52,705 nucleotides of DNA, taken from WTJY01 sp045105475 (GTDB taxonomy: Bacteria > Chloroflexota > Anaerolineae > Promineifilales > Promineifilaceae). This document shows positions 1 to 8,522 of the stretch, piece after piece. Location of the stretch: positions 1-52,705 of the forward strand of contig JBGCDP010000015.1 of assembly GCA_045105475.1 (NCBI GenBank), written 5' to 3'. The notes beneath the pieces were generated by a model that did not search any database, was not told where the DNA came from, and saw only the letters and a list, made by a program, of their open reading frames with translations. The stretch's first letter is position 1. Each line of letters begins with the position of its first letter. The position numbers were made by a program, and so were the translations under genes.

Positions 1-2964
1 ATCTTTGCAAACTTTAACCCTGCTGGTGCGGCCGGTGACGCCGAATTGGCTGTTTCTGGTGATTCGCTGAGCGAGGGGGATTTAGGGACGCGGAGCCTTT
101 CTTTTCTAATCACAAGAACCCATAACACCGATTTGGTTACCGTAACAGCCACGACGCAAGACGCGTCAGCTACGGCCGGATTTGACTACGAACCGCTAAC
201 TCAAACGATTGTGTTTACCGCTGGTGGTTCACTTGCCTCTACTATTCAGATATCTGTGACGGGTGATATGCTCGTTGAGCCTGACGAGGCGTTTAGCCTG
301 ATTCTTTCAGCACCAATCAGCGCGACCCTTGCTGTCACGAACGCAGTTGGGACGATCATAAATGATGATGAGACCTTTGTTTCAATTGCGGCCGGAAGTG
401 TGAGCGAGGCAGCTGGATCGCTTCCCTATACAGTGACGCTTTCCAATGCGGTTTCACAGCCAATTACAGTTGCGGTTAGTTCGGCCGATGGTTCTGCGCA
501 AGTGGGTGACTCCGATTATCAACCAATCTTTGCCAGTGAGTTGATGTTCCCGGCCGAAACTTTAACCGCCACCGGCAAAATCCTGCTAACAGATGACGCT
601 GTGGTTGAACCAGATGAAACCTTGATCCTGACCCTTGCCACACCCATAAGTGCAACTTTAGCTGTAACAGATGCGGTTGGAACGGTCTTGAATGATGATG
701 TGGCAATCGTTTCAATTGAAGCTGGATTGGGTCGTGAATCGGCCGGAACCTTGCCGTACACACTGACGCTGTCAGCCGCTTCATCCCGACCAATTACCGT
801 CTCTGTCAATACAGAAGACGGTTCAGCTTTAGTTAGTGATTCCGACTACCAACAAATCACAAAACACCAAATCCTATTTCCGGCCGGGGCTTTAACCCAC
901 ACAGGTCAGATTACGGTGACTGATGATGCCAAAGTTGAATCCGACGAAACGTTTGCCTTGTCGATTGGGAACCTCATCGCAAACGGCTTGGCGATTTCTG
1001 TGAGCAAGAAAATAAGTGATGTGGCCATTATCGAGAATGATGATTCAGCCGCTGTTACGCTTGTGGCACCCGAGGCCGGATTTGAAGGTAACAGCAGTTT
1101 AACCCCATTTGCCTTTACGGCCTTGCTCGATCATCCGGTAGATGGGGGTTTTGAGGTCGCTTATCAGACCGATTCGGGGACGGCGGACACACTGCTTGAT
1201 CTGGTTGATAACGACGGCTTTCTGACCTTTGCAGGCACGGCCGGAGAAGAGCAGCAAATTATCGTTAATGTGCGTGGGGACTTAGCTGTTGAACCAACTG
1301 AAGCGTTTAGTGTGACCCTCGGTGCCGTTTCAAAGACAAGTTTGAGTAATCTAATTAGTGTGATGACGGATTCTGCTATCGGTACAATCATCGATGATGA
1401 TTCAGCTGGGATTTTTATTTCGAACGGCCGAATTGTTGAAACTGACTTGGGTAATAATCCTCAACTGGTATTTACGGTCACACTTTCGACTGAGATTGTT
1501 GGTGGATTCAGCGTTGATTACAGCACGGCCGACGGCAGCGCAACGGCGTCCACTGGTGATTATCAGCCGATCAGCGGAACCCTAAATTTTGCAGGCACAG
1601 CTTTCGAGTCTCGGCCGATCACCGTGACCGTCTACGGAGATCGAATCGTTGAAGCTGATGAGTTACTAGCCGTTAACTTGTTCAATATTTCGAGTAATGA
1701 TGTGGCAGCGTTTAACTCACAGGGAGCTGGCACAATTGTGAACGATGATATGGCTGTTTTAACCCTTAGTGAAGCTATTTCGGTTACAGAAGGAGATACC
1801 GAAGAAATAACTGTGCCAGTTACTGTCACTTTGTCTCAGCCGGTTCAAGGTGGATTCCGTTTACTGTGGTCGGCCGCCGATAAGGCAGCGACTTTGGCTG
1901 ACAGCGACTATCTGTTAGCCGAGAACCAACTTGTGTTTGATGGGGATGCAGGCGAACAAAAGACGTTTAAGCTTATTGTTCAGGGGGATTCTAAAGTTGA
2001 ATTAGATGAATCTTTCTCTGTTCAGCTTGATCGTACCGCGAGCTTGATTGGCGTTGACCCTGCTGCAATTTTGCTGCCTGAAGACGGCCGTTCGATTACG
2101 ATCCTGAATGATGATTCCGCGACCATTATCCTCACTGGCGAATCAAGGCTCGAGGGAACCAACCTAGGTTTTACCACCTTTTTTGTGACTGCAACGCTGT
2201 CAGCAGATGTTGACGTACCCATCACTGTTGGATTTGAGTCGGCCGGTGAAACGGCTCAAGCTGGATTAGATTTTACGTCAACAGGTGGATCGAAAATATT
2301 TACAGGTGGTGCGGGCGAAACTCAACTGTTTGAGATTCAGGTAGTAGCTGATGAAGATATTGAGCCGAATGAATCCTTTACTGTGCAAGGCAGTCTGCTG
2401 CAGTCTGAAGGTCGGGATGTATCGCTTCCTGATGACCAGTCTGTGGCAACAGTTACTATTCTTGATGATGACCTTAAGCGCGTTTATTTGCCGCTTCAAT
2501 ATCGAGATTGGCGTTTGGTCGACGGCCCTGACTTAGTAGTAAGCGATATTGAAATCGGGTCAGATAGGATCACCGTCACAATTAAAAACCAAGGGACTGA
2601 ACCGGTGACTCGGCCATTTTGGGTTGATAGCTATCTTAATCCACCCATTGTGCCGACAGGTGTGAATCAAACGATTATTGAAACTCAAAGCGAGGGGTTT
2701 GTTTGGGGTATTGATTTAGATTCAAACGCACAAACGGCCCGTTTACCGATGCTGCCTGGCGATGAAATTGCCTTAACTGTGGGGGGGCAATTCTACAAAG
2801 CATCAAATTCCAATTTTACGTCAGGTGACATCCCAGCAGGTTCCACTATTTATGTTCAGGTCGACTCTTTTAACCCGAATACGGGGTTTGGCCAAGTTGA
2901 AGAAAACCATGAAATTGCTGGTTTTTTCTACAACAATATTTTCAAGATTGTTGTTTCTGAATAA
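1..2964 (+). CDS. Multi-Calx-beta repeat secreted/surface protein (5' partial)
   Basis: The frame is open to base 1, so the true start and signal peptide lie outside the window. About 805 residues consist of tandem repeats of 110-120 residues, each ending in an [N/D]DD motif such as TIINDDE. I see seven such ends, near bases 360, 695, 1040, 1395, 1745, 2110 and 2465. This is the Calx-beta fold, a calcium-binding extracellular domain found in large adhesins and surface proteins. After the last repeat comes RVYLPLQYR, a motif common in Chloroflexota surface proteins. A final ~150-residue domain begins DLVVSDIEI and resembles a CARDB-type adhesion domain. Likely a calcium-stabilised cell-surface protein; ligand unknown. 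No terminator is obvious behind it. Confidence 0.9.
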   Translation: MFANFNPAGAAGDAELAVSGDSLSEGDLGTRSLSFLITRTHNTDLVTVTATTQDASATAGFDYEPLTQTIVFTAGGSLASTIQISVTGDMLVEPDEAFSLILSAPISATLAVTNAVGTIINDDETFVSIAAGSVSEAAGSLPYTVTLSNAVSQPITVAVSSADGSAQVGDSDYQPIFASELMFPAETLTATGKILLTDDAVVEPDETLILTLATPISATLAVTDAVGTVLNDDVAIVSIEAGLGRESAGTLPYTLTLSAASSRPITVSVNTEDGSALVSDSDYQQITKHQILFPAGALTHTGQITVTDDAKVESDETFALSIGNLIANGLAISVSKKISDVAIIENDDSAAVTLVAPEAGFEGNSSLTPFAFTALLDHPVDGGFEVAYQTDSGTADTLLDLVDNDGFLTFAGTAGEEQQIIVNVRGDLAVEPTEAFSVTLGAVSKTSLSNLISVMTDSAIGTIIDDDSAGIFISNGRIVETDLGNNPQLVFTVTLSTEIVGGFSVDYSTADGSATASTGDYQPISGTLNFAGTAFESRPITVTVYGDRIVEADELLAVNLFNISSNDVAAFNSQGAGTIVNDDMAVLTLSEAISVTEGDTEEITVPVTVTLSQPVQGGFRLLWSAADKAATLADSDYLLAENQLVFDGDAGEQKTFKLIVQGDSKVELDESFSVQLDRTASLIGVDPAAILLPEDGRSITILNDDSATIILTGESRLEGTNLGFTTFFVTATLSADVDVPITVGFESAGETAQAGLDFTSTGGSKIFTGGAGETQLFEIQVVADEDIEPNESFTVQGSLLQSEGRDVSLPDDQSVATVTILDDDLKRVYLPLQYRDWRLVDGPDLVVSDIEIGSDRITVTIKNQGTEPVTRPFWVDSYLNPPIVPTGVNQTIIETQSEGFVWGIDLDSNAQTARLPMLPGDEIALTVGGQFYKASNSNFTSGDIPAGSTIYVQVDSFNPNTGFGQVEENHEIAGFFYNNIFKIVVSE

Positions 2965-3175
2965 ATTTGGATGAGTCAGACAATCAGAATGGAAAACTGC
3001 ACGACTAAAGAAAATTTTATTTTTTGCATTGAGCATCCCATTTGCAAAACTATTCACTAAAAAAGGGTATGCAAAGTAATAAATATTTTGAATTGCTAAA
3101 AACGGTGAAGAAATAGAGCTTTAATTGAAAGTTGAGCACCCATTCAGATTAGAGCCAATTGGATCTAAATCGGGG

Positions 3176-3204
3176 TTGACGCTATTTTCAAACGCTGTTA
3201 TATT
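3176..3204 (+). promoter_or_regulatory. Sigma-70-type promoter of the ABC exporter operon
   Basis: TTGACG (3176-3181) and TATATT (3199-3204) are separated by exactly 17 bp, one mismatch from consensus in each hexamer. A start near 3211 would give a ~60 nt leader before the small ORF at 3271. It is the best promoter-like match I found in the window. Confidence 0.7.
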
Positions 3205-3270
3205 GGCGACATCGGACGTAAATAAATCATTAACGGCCGAAATCTAATTAGGAGACCCCGGAGAAATAAT

Positions 3271-3372
3271 ATGAATAACACATACCACTTAATCTCACCC
3301 AAGCTAGCCGTAGCAGATGCCTTATCTCTCCGTGCCTGTGGTCCGAATCGTGATAGTCAACCGCCTAATTAA
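3271..3372 (+). CDS. 33-residue leader peptide of the exporter operon
   Basis: This short ORF starts with ATG at 3271 and stops with TAA at 3370. GGAG at 3260-3263, seven bases before the ATG, is a good ribosome-binding site, with a second purine-rich site at 3250-3254. The peptide begins MNNTYHLISPK and ends CGPNRDSQPPN. It has no signal peptide or recognisable domain. It lies between a strong promoter and a strong terminator, and its codons 4-6 and 22-25 contain two of the four pairing segments of the attenuator. I infer a translated leader that senses ribosome speed, by analogy with BmrB upstream of bmrCD in Bacillus. An exported or modified peptide is a less likely alternative. Confidence 0.55.
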   Translation: MNNTYHLISPKLAVADALSLRACGPNRDSQPPN

Positions 3373-3407
3373 GCAAAGACTCTAAACACTAAAATTCAAG
3401 ACCACGG
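3284..3407 (+). promoter_or_regulatory. Four-segment transcription attenuator (1:2 and 2:3 pairings)
   Basis: Segment 1 (ACCAC, 3284-3288, codons 5-6 of the leader) can pair with segment 2 (GTGGT, 3338-3342, codons 23-24). Segment 2, extended as CTGTGGTC at 3336-3343, can instead pair with segment 3 (GACCACGG, 3400-3407): eight pairs including one G-U. Segment 3 is also the 5' arm of the terminator at 3398-3427. A ribosome held early in the leader would cover segment 1, free segment 2 to bind segment 3, and so prevent termination. The complementarities are seen directly; the regulatory order is inferred. Confidence 0.55.
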
Positions 3408-3435
3408 CGCGCCAGCCCCGTGGTCTTTTTTTTTT
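3398..3435 (+). terminator. Rho-independent terminator (attenuator)
   Basis: A perfect 10-bp stem, AAGACCACGG (3398-3407) with CCGTGGTCTT (3418-3427), has a 10-nt loop and runs into ten Ts (3426-3435). It lies 26 nt behind the leader stop codon and about 185 nt ahead of the exporter gene, so full termination would silence the operon. The 3436-3619 stretch behind it holds no other clear signal. Confidence 0.9.
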
Positions 3436-3619
3436 GCCAATGTACGCGCTCCGAACGCTTACACAGTCACCAGCCACACGGGCCGACATACTTTGATGGT
3501 GACTTTTTATCCCCTTTTTCCAATTGAAAATCTGTAAATCACTACTTTGTGTTTCAGCTACTTGCTGACTGACAGAGTCTTGGCTTGCCGATTACTGTAA
3601 ACAGACAGAGGTGAAACCC

Positions 3620-5572
3620 TTGCAAGACAATGAATTTGATTTAAAGAAAATCGCCCATAGCTCCAGATTAAAAGGGGTCTGGCAGTTGATGAGCGGTTAC
3701 CGCACCCTCTATTTTGGTGCGATTGTAGCGATTGCGATTGCTACCTTTGCAAGAACTGGCGTCTATTTTTTGCTAGCATTTTTTATCGATAACGTGCTTG
3801 AGCAAAATCCAATCCGTGAAGGCTCGCTGCTTCCTGGCGATTGGCTGAACGGGATTGTGGCTCGTAACGAGATCTTGGAGATTTTGCCTTGGTTAGCGCT
3901 GATGTTTGTGGGTATGGCTGTCATTCAGGGCATTTTTACCTATCTAAGCGGCCGGTGGGCGGCTTGGACGGCCGAAACTGTGGCGCTTAAAGTGCGGGAT
4001 TATTTGTATGACCATCTTCAGAGGTTGTCATTCACCTATCACGATCAAACCCAAACGGGTGAGTTGATTTCCCGAGTGACGTCAGACGTTGATTCGATTC
4101 GACTTTTTTATGCGGAACAAGCGATCGGCATCGGCCGGATTTCATTCTTGTTCATCATTAACTTCACTGGCATCTACTTACTCAGCCCATACTTGGCTGT
4201 CATGTCAACGATCGTGGTGCCGGTCATTATCGTCATGTCGATCTTCTTTTTCCGGGAAGTGGGTAAGGCGTTTGAGAAATTCCAAGAGCAAGAGTCCCGC
4301 CTGTCTAACCGCTTTCAAGAGCATGTTTCAGGCGTGCGTGTGGTCAAAGCATTTGCCCGCCAGCCGTATGAAACAGACCGCTTTGAGGTTGAGAATGACG
4401 CGAAGTTTCGGGTTGGTATCCGGTTCGGCTTGTTACACGGCACCTTTTGGCCCATCACTGACATTATGTGTGGGGCGCAGATGATCTTCGGATTTTACCT
4501 AGGCGCGATGATGGCGATTCGTGGCGAAATTAGCCCCGGAACTTATCTAGCATTTGCTCAGATGATTTTGCTGATTATTTGGCCAATCCGAAACATCGGC
4601 CGGTTAGTGACTCAGATGTCTACCGCCGTGGTTAGTTTTAGCCGTGTCCAAGACATTATCGCGCAAGATCGTGAACCGCTTTTGCAAGGTGATGTGCGGA
4701 ACGAGCATAAGCTAAAAGGCGCTGTGAAGTTTGACAACGTCAGCTTTGGCTACGAGGCTGCACTTGCGAATGCGGCCGTTGAATCTGCTAACACAGTGGG
4801 TGCGATGGCTCGTCAAACTGATGAAGAGCGTCTTGTTAAGAACGACAATTTGCCAGTATTGCACAATATCTCGTTTGAAGTTGAAGCGGGCCAGATTGTC
4901 GCTTTGCTTGGTGGAACCGGCTCAGGAAAAACGACTCTCGTTAATTTGCTAGATCGTTTCTATGAATATGACGATGGGCTGATTACTTTGGATGGCGAAC
5001 CCCTGCAGAGCTATCAGCGTGAGTATTTGCGGAAGCAGATTGGTATCGTGATGCAGGAACCGTTCTTGTTCTCACGTTCGATCAAAGACAACATCACCTA
5101 TGGTGTGAGTCGTGAAGTCACTGATGAAGAAGTTTTTGCTGCGGCCCGAGCTGCGGCCGTGCATGATGTGATTCTCAGCTTCCCACGCGGTTATGCAACG
5201 ATGGTTGGTGAACGAGGTGTAACACTTTCCGGTGGGCAGAAACAGCGTTTAACACTGGCCCGTACGCTCCTGCGAGACCCATCGATCTTGATTTTGGATG
5301 ATGCTACTTCATCTGTAGATACAGAAACTGAATCACAGATTCGGGGTGCATTGAACAACCTGATGGCGGATCGTACGACGTTTATTATTGCCCATCGCAT
5401 TCAAAGCGTGATGATTGCAGATCTGATTTTGGTACTTGATGATGGCCGAATTGTTCAGCGTGGCACCCACGAAGAGCTGGTTAGTCAAGACGGTATTTAC
5501 CAGCAGGTTTATAACCTGCAGGCGAAGATCAGCGACGAATTACAAAGCGAACTGGATTCTCTAAACGACTAA
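3620..5572 (+). CDS. ABC multidrug exporter half-transporter, degenerate-site subunit
   Basis: The N-terminal ~330 residues form a six-helix exporter membrane domain and the rest an ATPase domain. It has Walker A GGTGSGKTT (from residue ~431), signature LSGGQKQ (~536) and Walker B ILDDATSS (D560-D561). The catalytic glutamate after Walker B is aspartate, as in BmrC and TM287. An insertion of roughly 35 residues lies early in the ATPase domain, between SFGYEAA and VLHNIS. I chose TTG at 3620 because GAGGTGA (3608-3614), a perfect anti-Shine-Dalgarno match, lies five bases upstream. A GTG at 3611 lies inside that site. With the gene at 6551 it should form a heterodimeric efflux pump in the inner membrane. 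It is the first gene behind the attenuator. Confidence 0.93.
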   Translation: MQDNEFDLKKIAHSSRLKGVWQLMSGYRTLYFGAIVAIAIATFARTGVYFLLAFFIDNVLEQNPIREGSLLPGDWLNGIVARNEILEILPWLALMFVGMAVIQGIFTYLSGRWAAWTAETVALKVRDYLYDHLQRLSFTYHDQTQTGELISRVTSDVDSIRLFYAEQAIGIGRISFLFIINFTGIYLLSPYLAVMSTIVVPVIIVMSIFFFREVGKAFEKFQEQESRLSNRFQEHVSGVRVVKAFARQPYETDRFEVENDAKFRVGIRFGLLHGTFWPITDIMCGAQMIFGFYLGAMMAIRGEISPGTYLAFAQMILLIIWPIRNIGRLVTQMSTAVVSFSRVQDIIAQDREPLLQGDVRNEHKLKGAVKFDNVSFGYEAALANAAVESANTVGAMARQTDEERLVKNDNLPVLHNISFEVEAGQIVALLGGTGSGKTTLVNLLDRFYEYDDGLITLDGEPLQSYQREYLRKQIGIVMQEPFLFSRSIKDNITYGVSREVTDEEVFAAARAAAVHDVILSFPRGYATMVGERGVTLSGGQKQRLTLARTLLRDPSILILDDATSSVDTETESQIRGALNNLMADRTTFIIAHRIQSVMIADLILVLDDGRIVQRGTHEELVSQDGIYQQVYNLQAKISDELQSELDSLND

Positions 5573-5581
5573 TAACTAGTT

Positions 5582-5603
5582 CCAGATCAATCAGTTGATC
5601 TGG
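5582..5603 (+). other. Intercistronic hairpin
   Basis: CCAGATCAA and TTGATCTGG form a perfect 9-bp stem around a 4-nt loop (TCAG), ten bases behind the exporter stop codon. No T-run follows, so it is not a standard terminator. It could protect the upstream mRNA 3' end, mark a processing site, or modulate translation of the next gene, whose ATG is 15 nt downstream. Confidence 0.6.
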
Positions 5604-5618
5604 AAACTGCAAAAGGCT

Positions 5619-6419
5619 ATGAAAAACCCAGCACAATTTCCTGACTTAAACGAACTACTCAACGACTTTACTGCTGCTCATCAAGAAATATTGGGTGACA
5701 ACCTGATCGGTGTTTATTTGCAAGGGTCAGCGGCCGTGGGCGATATGGACGTTTATAGCGATGTCGACTTTATTGTGGTGATTGATCACCCCCTGAATGA
5801 ACATGAGCTAGCTGATTTACAGCAGATAACCACCCGATTCTTTGATCGTAGAAACGAGAATCACTGGGCCGAGCATCTTGAAGGGTCATATTTCCCAATC
5901 GATGTATTACAAGCGATTGATCAGCCTGAAGTGAAGCTGATCTTTAACGACAACGGCAGTCCTGAATTGAATTGGGATACCCATTGCAACACGCTTGTGG
6001 TGCGCTGGTGCTTGCGGGAATATGGCATTGCACTGGTTGGTCCAGCGGCCGACACGCTGCTTGATCCCATTCCGGCCGATCTCTTAAAAGATGAGATTCG
6101 TGAGGTTATGGTTGATTGGGGCGAAGGGATTCTCGCAAGAGGTCACGATATGAACTGCTTTTACCAACAGTTTGTTCCAGCTAGCTACTGTCGGATGTTG
6201 CACACACTAGCGACCGGACGGGTGTATTCAAAACCGGACGGCATCGCTTGGGCCCGTGAGAATCTTGAACCTGGTTGGGCCGATCTGTTTGATCAAATCA
6301 CGGCCGAACGTGATGATGGATCTGTGCTTGCACATAAACGTGCAGAGCCGGCCGACGCACAACGCACACTTGATTTTATCGAGTACGCCTGTAGCCAAAT
6401 TGAAGCCAATCCAGCGTAA
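5619..6419 (+). CDS. AadA-like nucleotidyltransferase (possible aminoglycoside adenylyltransferase)
   Basis: The protein of about 266 residues carries the nucleotidyltransferase signature LQGSAAVGDM followed by YSDVDFIVV near residues 35-55. The two aspartates of SDVD are the expected metal ligands. A helical C-terminal domain follows, as in the AadA/ANT(3'') group. ATG 5619 is preferred over an in-frame TTG at 5595 that lies inside the 5582-5603 hairpin; AAAAGG just before the ATG is only a weak ribosome site. The gene sits between two halves of one ABC exporter, in the same direction and behind the same attenuator. That suggests drug modification and efflux are co-expressed. Substrate cannot be told from sequence; another small molecule is possible. 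Confidence 0.75.
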   Translation: MKNPAQFPDLNELLNDFTAAHQEILGDNLIGVYLQGSAAVGDMDVYSDVDFIVVIDHPLNEHELADLQQITTRFFDRRNENHWAEHLEGSYFPIDVLQAIDQPEVKLIFNDNGSPELNWDTHCNTLVVRWCLREYGIALVGPAADTLLDPIPADLLKDEIREVMVDWGEGILARGHDMNCFYQQFVPASYCRMLHTLATGRVYSKPDGIAWARENLEPGWADLFDQITAERDDGSVLAHKRAEPADAQRTLDFIEYACSQIEANPA

Positions 6420-6550
6420 CAAACTTGCTCAAGATAGCTAAAGCTGGAACGCATGTGGCCCAAAGATCGGCCGACCTAAAATGAAAAACCTCAATCAGAA
6501 TAGTCTGGTTGATTACAAGAACTGAGTGGATTGTCGCTCAGGAGTTAGAA

Positions 6551-8353
6551 ATGTCTGAACACGAATTTGAAGAAGAGGAATTTGAAGGCGCTGTAGACCG
6601 AGGAACACTCGTTCGTACAGCAAAATTATCCTTAAACCACTGGCCGCTGTTGCTGTTGTTTGTCGGTTCAACAATCGCAGTTGCCTTTATCGAAAACTAT
6701 CAAACTTTCCTCAGTAAACGCATTATCGACGAAGGAATTGTCCCTAAAGACACCGAGGCACTGATTAGTATTGCTTGGCAATATTTTGGTGTGACGGTGC
6801 TGTTGGCTATTTTTGTTGGTGGATTCATTTTGAGTGCCGCCACGATTAGCCATTGGACTCAATACGACTTGCGTAAAGCGATGTTTGAGAAGCTTCAAGG
6901 ACTGTCGTTTACCTATTATGATCGCACGCCTTTAGGTTGGCTCATGTCACGCATGACGTCTGATGTGAACCGGGTGGGCGAACTGGTTTCATGGGGATTT
7001 CTCGATATTACATGGGGCGTTTTCGGTATCGCATCGGCCTTAGGGTTTATGTTTTACATCAACTGGCAGCTGGCCCTGATTGTTTTGGCGCTCATTCCCG
7101 TTTTGATCGTTGTTGCGATTCAGTTTCAAAAGCTGATCATCGGTGAATACCGGGTTGTGCGCCGTACCAACTCAAAGATCACTGGATCATATAGCGAGAG
7201 TATTAATGGTGTGCGTGTGGTGAAGTCATTGCGGCGTGAAGAAAAAAACCTTGAAGAGTTTCAAGATTTAACCAATGAGATGTTCCGAGCCGGTTTCCGA
7301 GCGGCTTGGCTGTCGGCCCTTTTTCTACCGGCCGTACAGATGCTAACCGCTTTAGGTGTTGCTGCTGTTATTTGGTACGGTGGATTTCAGTACACACAAG
7401 GTTGGATCACCATTGGTACGATCCAGGCGTTTGTCTCGTACATCACGTTTATGTTGTGGCCGGTTCAGGAAATGGCGCGCGTATTTGCGAGCATGCAGCA
7501 GGCGATTGCATCGGCCGAACGGATCTTTTCACTGATTGATGAAGAAGCTGACATCGTTGATCGGCCAGGTGCTGAAAAAGTACCTAACATACGAGGTGTA
7601 ATCGAATTTGATCATGTTGATTTCCGGTATGAAGCGGACAAGCCTGTACTGCAAGACTTTAGTTTGATGGTTAAACCGGGTGAAACGATCGCATTGGTTG
7701 GCCCTACAGGTGCAGGCAAATCAACCGTTGTGAACCTTCTCTGCCGCTTTTATGAGCCGGTCGATGGGCAGATTCGGATCAATGGGAAAGATTATCTTGA
7801 CCTAACGCTGGATTCGATCCACTCACGCATCGGGATGGTGTTGCAAACGCCGCATCTATTCTCCGGTACAGTTATGGAAAACATCCGGTACGGCCGGTTA
7901 GATGCTTCAGATGAAGAAGTGGTCTCGGCCGCACGTATGGCGGGTGCGCATGACTTTATTACGCTTTTAGATGAAGGGTATACGACTGAGGTCGGTGAAG
8001 GTGGTGTCTTGCTTTCCGTTGGGCAGAAACAGCTCCTAAGTTTGGGCCGGGCTATTTTGGCTCAGCCTGACATCTTCATTATGGATGAGGCCACCAGCTC
8101 TGTTGACACATTAACCGAAGCCTTGATTCAAAAGGCGATGGACCATGTCATGGAAGGGCGTACTAGCTTTGTGATTGCTCACCGCTTGTCAACTATCAAG
8201 CGTGCAGATCGGATTATTGTGCTGAAAGATGGACGAATTGACGAGATTGGATCTCATGCAGAGCTGATTCGTCAAAAAGGGCACTATTACAACCTGTACA
8301 CCAAGCAGTTTGCGAAAGAGCGTGGTGCAAGCGTGCCTGATCTTTTAGCTTAA
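6551..8353 (+). CDS. ABC multidrug exporter half-transporter, catalytic-site subunit
   Basis: This 600-residue half-exporter has an acidic N-terminus, a six-helix membrane domain (about 40-320) and an ATPase domain. It carries Walker A GPTGAGKST (from ~384), signature LSVGQKQ (~488-494) and Walker B IMDEATSS (D512, E513). Here the catalytic glutamate is intact but the signature glycine is replaced (LSVGQ for LSGGQ). This is the mirror image of the 3620 subunit: both defects fall in one composite site and leave one working site. I chose ATG 6551 because AGGAG (6540-6544) lies six bases upstream; a TTG at 6509 has no such site. It is the last gene of the attenuated operon. Confidence 0.93.
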   Translation: MSEHEFEEEEFEGAVDRGTLVRTAKLSLNHWPLLLLFVGSTIAVAFIENYQTFLSKRIIDEGIVPKDTEALISIAWQYFGVTVLLAIFVGGFILSAATISHWTQYDLRKAMFEKLQGLSFTYYDRTPLGWLMSRMTSDVNRVGELVSWGFLDITWGVFGIASALGFMFYINWQLALIVLALIPVLIVVAIQFQKLIIGEYRVVRRTNSKITGSYSESINGVRVVKSLRREEKNLEEFQDLTNEMFRAGFRAAWLSALFLPAVQMLTALGVAAVIWYGGFQYTQGWITIGTIQAFVSYITFMLWPVQEMARVFASMQQAIASAERIFSLIDEEADIVDRPGAEKVPNIRGVIEFDHVDFRYEADKPVLQDFSLMVKPGETIALVGPTGAGKSTVVNLLCRFYEPVDGQIRINGKDYLDLTLDSIHSRIGMVLQTPHLFSGTVMENIRYGRLDASDEEVVSAARMAGAHDFITLLDEGYTTEVGEGGVLLSVGQKQLLSLGRAILAQPDIFIMDEATSSVDTLTEALIQKAMDHVMEGRTSFVIAHRLSTIKRADRIIVLKDGRIDEIGSHAELIRQKGHYYNLYTKQFAKERGASVPDLLA

Positions 8354-8380
8354 TATGGGCTAGTTGTTAGATAGAAAACA

Positions 8381-8408
8381 AAAAAGCCCCCAAAGTTGGG
8401 GGCTTTTT
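8381..8408 (+). terminator. Rho-independent terminator of the exporter operon
   Basis: AAAAAGCCCCCA (8381-8392) pairs with TGGGGGCTTTTT (8397-8408) around a 4-nt loop. It lies 28 nt behind the second exporter gene. The A-run on the left arm could give some termination on the minus strand too. Confidence 0.9.
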
Positions 8409-8522
8409 AAAAAAGGAGAAGGAAGGAAATTATTCTGTGTGTCTTGCTTGTTATTTTAAGACGCTCGACTTACATGCTTCCTTACTTGGTATTTTTGAAA
8501 CTGGCTTAAAGTTTAGGGCCTA

